DNA of 11,313 nt from an uncultured Clostridia bacterium (GTDB lineage Bacteria > Bacillota > Clostridia > Oscillospirales > Acutalibacteraceae). Position numbers and translations under genes: made by a program. The stretch is from the NCBI GenBank assembly GCA_937902305.1, contig CALDHV010000099.1, forward strand, positions 1 to 11,313, read 5' to 3'. This document shows positions 6,446-11,313 of this stretch, in pieces. The notes beneath the pieces are model-generated. The model was not told the DNA's origin and ran no database searches. It saw nothing but the letters and a program-made list of their open reading frames with translations. Within the stretch, counting starts at the first letter, position 1; each line of letters starts with the position of its first letter.

Positions 6446-7411
6446 TTACTGATCAGCAAAGCGGTCACAGCACGGATCGACGACCGGCTTGACCGGGTCG
6501 GGGGTTTTATCCGGGTCGGTCTTATCCCCGATGCCGGCGGTCTCGCTGAACATCACGCTTTTCTTGACCGCGTTGACCGTATCGGTCGGCACGATGATCT
6601 TGGACGCACGGCCGTCCGCCATTTTCACCAGCGCATCGTACTTTTTCAGCTCCAGCACCGCCTCATCGGCGCCCGCCTCGCGCAACAGACGGATGCCATC
6701 CGCCTCCGCCTGACGAGCCAGCAGGATCGCTTTCGCCTCGCCCTCGGCGCGGGCGATGCAAGCGTCGCGCGCGCCCTCCGCCTCGAGGATCGCCGCCTGC
6801 TTTTCGCCCTCGGCGCGGGTGATCGCCGCCTGCTTGTGACCCTCCGCCTGCAACAGCGTTTCGCGGCGGTCGCGCTCGGCTTTCATCTGCTTTTCCATCG
6901 CCATCTGTATCTCTTTCGGCGGAATGATGTTTTTCAGCTCCACACGCCCGACCTTGATGCCCCACTGGTCGGTCGCCTCGTCCAGGATGCTGGTCATTTT
7001 GCCATTGATGGTGTCGCGGGAGGTCAGCGTGCCGTCCAGCTCCATCTCGCCGACGATATTACGCAGGGTCGTCGCCGTCAGATTGGCAAGCGCGTTGATC
7101 GGATTGACCACGCCGTAGGTATACAGCTTCGCATCGAAGATGCGGTAGTACACCACCGTGTCGATCTGCATCGTGACATTATCCTTGGTAATAACGGGCT
7201 GGGGCGGAGAATCCAACACCTGCTCCTTTAAGGTGATCTTTTTGGCGATCTTGGACAGCCAAGGGATCTTGACGTGCAAGCCCGCCGACCAGGTCGTCTG
7301 GTATTTACCGAGAAACTCCAGCACATACTCGTGTGCCTGCGGAACGATCCGCACGTTGGTAACGATAATGACAAGGACAAGAGCGCCGATAATGATACCT
7401 ACCCATTCCAT
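6446..7411 (-). CDS. SPFH/band 7 (stomatin/paraslipin-like) membrane protein
   Basis: This 321-residue protein belongs to the stomatin/prohibitin/flotillin/HflK (SPFH) superfamily, scaffolds that oligomerise on the inner face of membranes. A single N-terminal membrane anchor spans about residues 5-22. The SPFH domain follows (about 23-180), including IVPQAHEYVLEFLGKY and the segment IDTVVYYRI near 83-91. Next is a long Ala/Glu-rich coiled coil (about 170-250) with repeated AEG motifs at residues 189, 200, 211 and 222. A conserved hydrophobic block is followed by a charged Asp/Lys/Pro tail (296-312) and a Cys-Cys pair at 314-315. ATG 7411 has AAAGGAAG eight bases upstream. It is transcribed alone from a strong promoter and closed by its own terminator. 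Slipins often sit beside an NfeD-type protein, but none is present here. Its role (membrane microdomains or protease regulation) is inferred from the family only. Confidence 0.92.
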   Translation of the reverse strand: MEWVGIIIGALVLVIIVTNVRIVPQAHEYVLEFLGKYQTTWSAGLHVKIPWLSKIAKKITLKEQVLDSPPQPVITKDNVTMQIDTVVYYRIFDAKLYTYGVVNPINALANLTATTLRNIVGEMELDGTLTSRDTINGKMTSILDEATDQWGIKVGRVELKNIIPPKEIQMAMEKQMKAERDRRETLLQAEGHKQAAITRAEGEKQAAILEAEGARDACIARAEGEAKAILLARQAEADGIRLLREAGADEAVLELKKYDALVKMADGRASKIIVPTDTVNAVKKSVMFSETAGIGDKTDPDKTPDPVKPVVDPCCDRFADQ

Positions 7412-7444
7412 ACTATCCGCTTCCTTTCTTAATCTACTGATACT

Positions 7445-7473
7445 ATTATATCACGACCTGCGCGGTTACGCAA
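7445..7473 (-). promoter_or_regulatory. Sigma-A promoter of the SPFH gene
   Basis: On the minus strand TTGCGT (7473-7468) precedes a perfect TATAAT (7450-7445) with 17-base spacing, and TGA directly before the -10 makes it an extended box. It lies about 34 bases before the ATG and is the best promoter in the window. Confidence 0.82.
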
Positions 7474-7495
7474 GGGAAAAAACTGCAAATAAACG

Positions 7496-7530
7496 GCAAA
7501 AAGCTCCGTTCGTTGAACGGAGCTTTTTGC
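7496..7530. terminator. Perfect inverted repeat, Rho-independent terminator
   Basis: Sixteen-base arms (7496-7511 and 7515-7530) are perfectly complementary around a three-base loop. They contain A and T runs at their outer ends, so the stem can terminate in both directions. It lies 13 bases past the stop of the large minus-strand gene and ahead of the SPFH promoter. Confidence 0.9.
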
Positions 7531-7542
7531 TATACAGTGTCG

Positions 7543-10500
7543 TTAAATGGTTTCCGTTTCCGTGTCGGATGACGTTTCGAATGTGTCGATGATCTTGGCA
7601 ATATACTGTGCCATCAGCGTCAGGTCATCGGAATCGACCGCGCCGTCCTTGTTGACATCCGCCGCCGTCAGCGCCGCACCCTCCAGCGTGGTGATCTTGG
7701 CAACGTGCTGTGCCAGCAGGGTCAGGTCGTCAGAATCGACCTTGGTGTTGCCGTCGATGTCGCCGAGGATGACCGCCGCGCCGTCCGGCTCGACCGTCAC
7801 GGTCACAGTCAGATCACCCTTGATCTTGGTGATGCGGTACACGCCCTCGCCCTGATCCTTGAGGTTCTTGAAATTATCGGTCTCTGCCACGGTGACATCC
7901 ACGATCTTGTAGCCGGGAGCCGCGACGACCGAGAAATTGATCTGTCCGTCGCCGGAAATGTCGATCTCGCCGGTATCGCTGTTACGGGAGACCGCGGTGG
8001 TCGCGCCGACCTCCAGCGGAGTCGCGGTATCCTGCGTCGCATAGGTCGTCACGGTGCAATTCTCCGCCACGAACGTCGCCTTAAAGCCGACCAGCACCGT
8101 CGTGACCGTCACGGTCAGATTGCCTTTGATCTTGGTGATGCGGTATACGCCGTCGCCCTGTTCCTTGAGGTTTTTAAAGTTTTCCGTGCCATCTGTCACG
8201 GCAACGCTCTCGATCGCGTAGCCGGGAGCGGCGACAACGGAGAAGTTGATCTGTCCGTCGCCGGAAACGTCGATCTCACCGGTGTCGCTATTGCGGGCAA
8301 CCGCGGTGGTCGTGCCAACCTCCAGCGGGTTCGAGGTATCCTGCGTCGCATAGGAGGTGAACACACAGTTGTCACCCGCAAAGGTCGCGGTAAACTTCAG
8401 CTCCTCACCGGAGGTGGTCAAGGTCAGCGCCGCGCTCGCCGCACTCGCAAAGGTCGTGTCAGTCTCGGCAATGCGCTGATAGAAGGTGTACTCGGTCGCC
8501 GGAAGCAAACCGGTGAAAACCGGGCTTGCCTGCCAGTTGGTGCCGTCCTTGCTGTATTCACAGCCGGTAGCCTCGATCAGCGTGACGCTGTTTTCGGTCA
8601 CCTTTGCTGCTGTCGGCGCCGCAGGAGCGGCGGGAGCGGCACCTTTCACTGTGACGGCGTTGGTATACATCACCGCACCGGGATCGTCACCGGCGTAGGT
8701 TTTGCCACATCCCGCACCGAGCGCATCACCAGTCAGCTTGGCGTAGTAGACACCCGTAGAGGTCGGCGTATACTCTGCCTCCGTCGCGCCCTCGATCAGC
8801 GTGGACTTGGTCATATCGGCATCATTCACCTTATACCATTGGATGGTGTCGGCGGTGCCGTTGTACGCAACCACCAGATTGCCGGACGAATAGTATGCTC
8901 TGCCGCCCATCAGCTTTTCGAAAGACCAAAGATCCGCCCAGTTGCTCTCGCGGGTAACAAAATTATTGGAATAATCAAATGTCATATCTTCAAAGGTAAA
9001 CGGCACGCTGTCGTGTCCCCAGAGCGCCTCGTTGAGCTTGCCGGACGGTGCCAATTTCTCAATGATCCCGTCCATCTGCTCATACGCCATATAGTATGCC
9101 AGATCCTTGAAGGTCTCCTCGTTGAGCCGGTACACCGCATCGACGAAATCCGCTCTCGTCAGCAGATCCTCCGCCAGCTTGCGTCCGCCCGCCTCATTGT
9201 CGTTGCTCGTATAGAAGAACAGCTTTTCAAGCTCTACAAATGTGTAGTCATAGTCCCACGCCGGGCCAAAGATCATCTTGCCGGAGAAGCCGTCATCATT
9301 GCCGTCGATATACATATAGCAGCTCGTCTTCATAATATCGCGCTGGGCAAGGAAACAGTCGAGGATATAATGCTTGGCAAGTGCATCCAGATCGAGATAT
9401 TCGGTATAGTATTTGCCCTTGGCGTTATAGCCGGTCTCGGAATAGATCGCATCCTCCATATCCTGCACATACAGCGCAATATCCCGCACCTGCTCAAAGG
9501 TGGCAAACTCCGGGGTGTTGAGTACGACCTGGATATTGTGCCGCGTCACGAACCAGCTTGCCTCACCGGCGCCCTGCTTATAGCGGGAGTCGATCTCCAG
9601 CAGGAAGCCGCCCTTGTTGGTCGCAACGGAATCGGTGACATAGCGGAACTCGCGGATACCGGCATCCAGCAACGCCTGCTCCTCCTCGGTCTTTTCCGCG
9701 GTGGAGGGGGTCACGGTGCGCTGATTGCTGCCCTCGGTCATATCCGCCTCAACGATATTCACGCGGAACTCGTTGACCTGCGGCTTTTCGATCAAAATAT
9801 AGGTGCCGCGAAGCTCGCCCTGGATGTACAGATCGACCGGGATGAAGGTCAGCGCGGACTCGCCCTCCAGCTCCATATTGAGCGTCTGCGCCACATAGTT
9901 GGAAATGCCGGAGCGGTCAGTGGTCATATAATCGGAGTTGTTGGCGACCAACGTCCAGCTCTTTGCCTTGCCCGCACCGGGGATCAGCTCGTTTTTCTTG
10001 CTGAGCTTAATATTGTACGATTTCTTTTCGCCCGCCATCGTCCAGCTCGCGTTGCCGCGTCCCTTGAACGAATCAATATCGCCGGAGAAATAGACCTCGC
10101 CCTTGTCATCCTTTGCCACGACTGTACCCTCGGTCGCCGCGTTGCCCTTGACCTTATGGATATACGGCAGGTCGGCATCGGTCAGCGTGACATGGATGGA
10201 GTAAAGACCCGTCGAGGCAACCGGGGCAACCGTCAGCGGAGCGCTGACGGCACCGCGGGAACCGTCGGCAAAGATATAGCGCTGATAGAAGCTGTATTCC
10301 TTGCCCTCGGTCAAGCCCTCAAACAGCGGGCTTGACTGCCATACGCCGTTGTCCATTTTGTATTCCATATCCTCCTGCTCCAGCAGGCGAATAGAATTGG
10401 CGGTAAACTCCGCCAGACCCGGACGCGGTGCGATTGATGCCCGTTCCACCACGACATCGTCGATATACACCGTCGCACCGGAGCAGGCGGCAATATCGGA

Positions 10501-11313
10501 CAGAACCAGCGCGATATGGAAGCCGTCGGCGCCGGCGGCAGAGAATGTATTGGAAACAAAATGCGTCCATTCGCCGGCTTGCGCGGTCGCGCCGAGCGTC
10601 ACCGAGCCGACGGAATAGGCGGCGATATTCTCCGAAAGCGAATTGGATCTCTCGCCCGCCTGATAGTTTGCAAAATTGATTGAGCCGTAGTCTGCATACA
10701 GAGTTGCACTGCACGGCAGATTCTGCACCTTGTACCAGAATGAAATCGTATAGCCGTCGCCGGCAACGCCCTTGTTATTCGGCAGGGTCGCCAGCTCATC
10801 GCCGAAGATGCGGAAGCCGCACGGGTGAACAATAGTCGCGTCACCGTTCCGACGATAGGTCAGCGCCATTGATGTTGTACCGGTATGAGCGGCGGCGGTG
10901 CTTTGCTCCGCCAGCTCGGAAAAACCGGAATTGGAACGGTTGGTGGTCTCATTATACTCTCCCATAGTATTCTCGAACCCGATCTTCACCACAGGAGTCG
11001 CCGTACGCGATTTCGGGGTGGTGACGATCATCGTCGGGCTGGCAGGGCTGGCGGCATACTCCGCCGTTGCCGCCACGCGTTGCGTGAAGGTATAGGAAGT
11101 CTCGGGGGTAAGGTTGTCAAAGACCGGGCTGTCGTGCCACAGACCATTGTCGCGGCGATACTGGTAGCCGTCCACAGCGGCAAGCGTAACCGATGTGGCG
11201 GTCTTGCTGACGACGGTCAGCGCGTGATCCTCCTTGACGTCCGCGGACAGATAGTCATACTTGGTCTGCACATAGGTGAAGCCGTTGATGCGGGAGATGA
11301 TCTGTGCTGCATC
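7543..11313 (-). CDS. Giant modular CotH-kinase protein with C-terminal dockerin (N-terminus outside window)
   Basis: At least 1,256 residues are encoded; the frame is open to the right edge, so the true start, signal peptide and N-terminal modules are missing. In protein order it shows: a Fn3/Ig-like repeat (DNGLWHDSPVF near 11148); a jelly-roll-like module (about 10990-10440) with TISFWYKV and VYIDDVVVE; a second Fn3-like repeat; a CotH kinase domain (about 10206-8900) with FKGRGNASW, KSYNIKL, GTYILIEKP and GPAWDYDYTF, the Asp-x-Asp expected for metal and catalysis; an Ig-like segment; an Ala/Pro linker near 8600-8640; a third Fn3-like repeat; two InlB-B-like repeats; and a type I dockerin (about 7770-7582) with two calcium loops, DIDGNTKVDSDD and DVNKDGAVDSDD. 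CotH proteins are atypical kinases. Dockerins bind cohesins of cell-surface or cellulosomal scaffolds, so an extracellular role is inferred. A terminator follows. Confidence 0.88.
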   Translation of the reverse strand, partial: DAAQIISRINGFTYVQTKYDYLSADVKEDHALTVVSKTATSVTLAAVDGYQYRRDNGLWHDSPVFDNLTPETSYTFTQRVAATAEYAASPASPTMIVTTPKSRTATPVVKIGFENTMGEYNETTNRSNSGFSELAEQSTAAAHTGTTSMALTYRRNGDATIVHPCGFRIFGDELATLPNNKGVAGDGYTISFWYKVQNLPCSATLYADYGSINFANYQAGERSNSLSENIAAYSVGSVTLGATAQAGEWTHFVSNTFSAAGADGFHIALVLSDIAACSGATVYIDDVVVERASIAPRPGLAEFTANSIRLLEQEDMEYKMDNGVWQSSPLFEGLTEGKEYSFYQRYIFADGSRGAVSAPLTVAPVASTGLYSIHVTLTDADLPYIHKVKGNAATEGTVVAKDDKGEVYFSGDIDSFKGRGNASWTMAGEKKSYNIKLSKKNELIPGAGKAKSWTLVANNSDYMTTDRSGISNYVAQTLNMELEGESALTFIPVDLYIQGELRGTYILIEKPQVNEFRVNIVEADMTEGSNQRTVTPSTAEKTEEEQALLDAGIREFRYVTDSVATNKGGFLLEIDSRYKQGAGEASWFVTRHNIQVVLNTPEFATFEQVRDIALYVQDMEDAIYSETGYNAKGKYYTEYLDLDALAKHYILDCFLAQRDIMKTSCYMYIDGNDDGFSGKMIFGPAWDYDYTFVELEKLFFYTSNDNEAGGRKLAEDLLTRADFVDAVYRLNEETFKDLAYYMAYEQMDGIIEKLAPSGKLNEALWGHDSVPFTFEDMTFDYSNNFVTRESNWADLWSFEKLMGGRAYYSSGNLVVAYNGTADTIQWYKVNDADMTKSTLIEGATEAEYTPTSTGVYYAKLTGDALGAGCGKTYAGDDPGAVMYTNAVTVKGAAPAAPAAPTAAKVTENSVTLIEATGCEYSKDGTNWQASPVFTGLLPATEYTFYQRIAETDTTFASAASAALTLTTSGEELKFTATFAGDNCVFTSYATQDTSNPLEVGTTTAVARNSDTGEIDVSGDGQINFSVVAAPGYAIESVAVTDGTENFKNLKEQGDGVYRITKIKGNLTVTVTTVLVGFKATFVAENCTVTTYATQDTATPLEVGATTAVSRNSDTGEIDISGDGQINFSVVAAPGYKIVDVTVAETDNFKNLKDQGEGVYRITKIKGDLTVTVTVEPDGAAVILGDIDGNTKVDSDDLTLLAQHVAKITTLEGAALTAADVNKDGAVDSDDLTLMAQYIAKIIDTFETSSDTETETI
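7780..8394 (-). repeat. Two tandem ~103-residue repeats inside the CotH-dockerin gene
   Basis: Bases 8394-8086 and 8085-7780 encode two closely similar units sharing YATQDT, NSDTGEID, SGDGQINFSVVAAPGY, GVYRITKIKG and LTVTVT. The DNA copies differ mostly at silent third positions, so the duplication is not recent. The pattern resembles divergent InlB B-repeats, short beta-rich spacer domains of surface proteins. Confidence 0.85.

Noticed and set aside
6720..6850. Repetitive GC-rich DNA that could be taken for a minisatellite
   Set aside because: It encodes the Ala/Glu-rich AEG coiled-coil repeats of the SPFH protein, which is normal for this family.
7705..10335. An 876-codon open frame on the plus strand opposite the CotH-dockerin gene
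   Set aside because: It mirrors the codon structure of the minus-strand gene, has no recognisable domain and has no ribosome site or promoter of its own. The minus-strand frame carries CotH and dockerin motifs.
11269..11271. GTG near the right edge as the start of the CotH-dockerin gene
   Set aside because: The frame continues open for 14 more codons to the window edge, with plausible protein sequence, no ribosome site before the GTG, and no signal peptide after it. The gene is therefore treated as truncated by the window.

Overview
The window looks like chromosomal DNA from an anaerobic Gram-positive bacterium of the class Clostridia, most likely a gut or rumen member of the Ruminococcaceae/Oscillospiraceae type. 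This is inferred from moderately GC-rich coding DNA, a stand-alone methionine synthase reactivation gene beside a short metH, sigma-A-type promoters with extended -10 boxes, Rho-independent terminators, and a very large modular surface protein ending in a type I dockerin. Genus cannot be fixed from the sequence alone.

Plus strand, 1-4508: a four-gene run for methyl-group metabolism. It opens with the 3' two-thirds of metF (5,10-methylenetetrahydrofolate reductase). A separate gene for the MetH reactivation domain follows, then a 797-residue cobalamin-dependent methionine synthase that lacks that domain. Both junctions are ATGA stop/start overlaps. A nucleoside hydrolase family gene follows after 27 bases. 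Together MetF makes 5-methyl-THF, MetH passes the methyl group to homocysteine, and the small protein probably restores oxidised cobalamin. A strong hairpin terminator (4515-4554) closes the run.

Minus strand, 4564-11313: all genes here point towards the metH run. Read in their own direction from the right edge, the first is a giant secreted-type protein with Fn3/Ig-like repeats, a jelly-roll-like module, a CotH kinase domain, two InlB-B-like repeats and a dockerin; its N-terminus lies outside the window. Next are an SPFH/stomatin-like membrane protein and a PPK2 polyphosphate kinase, each with its own extended -10 promoter. Last is a two-gene operon of small paralogous proteins of unknown function. 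Terminators separate the large gene from the SPFH gene and the SPFH gene from ppk2.

The only sizeable non-coding stretch is about 190 bases at 5210-5402. It holds the promoter of the paralog pair, a compact GC-rich hairpin that may be a dispersed repeat, and four imperfect 7-base tandem repeats running into the ppk2 stop codon. I see no RNA genes, CRISPR array, insertion sequence or phage genes. The least explained items are the paralog pair, the hairpin plus heptamer element, and the architecture of the CotH-dockerin protein.
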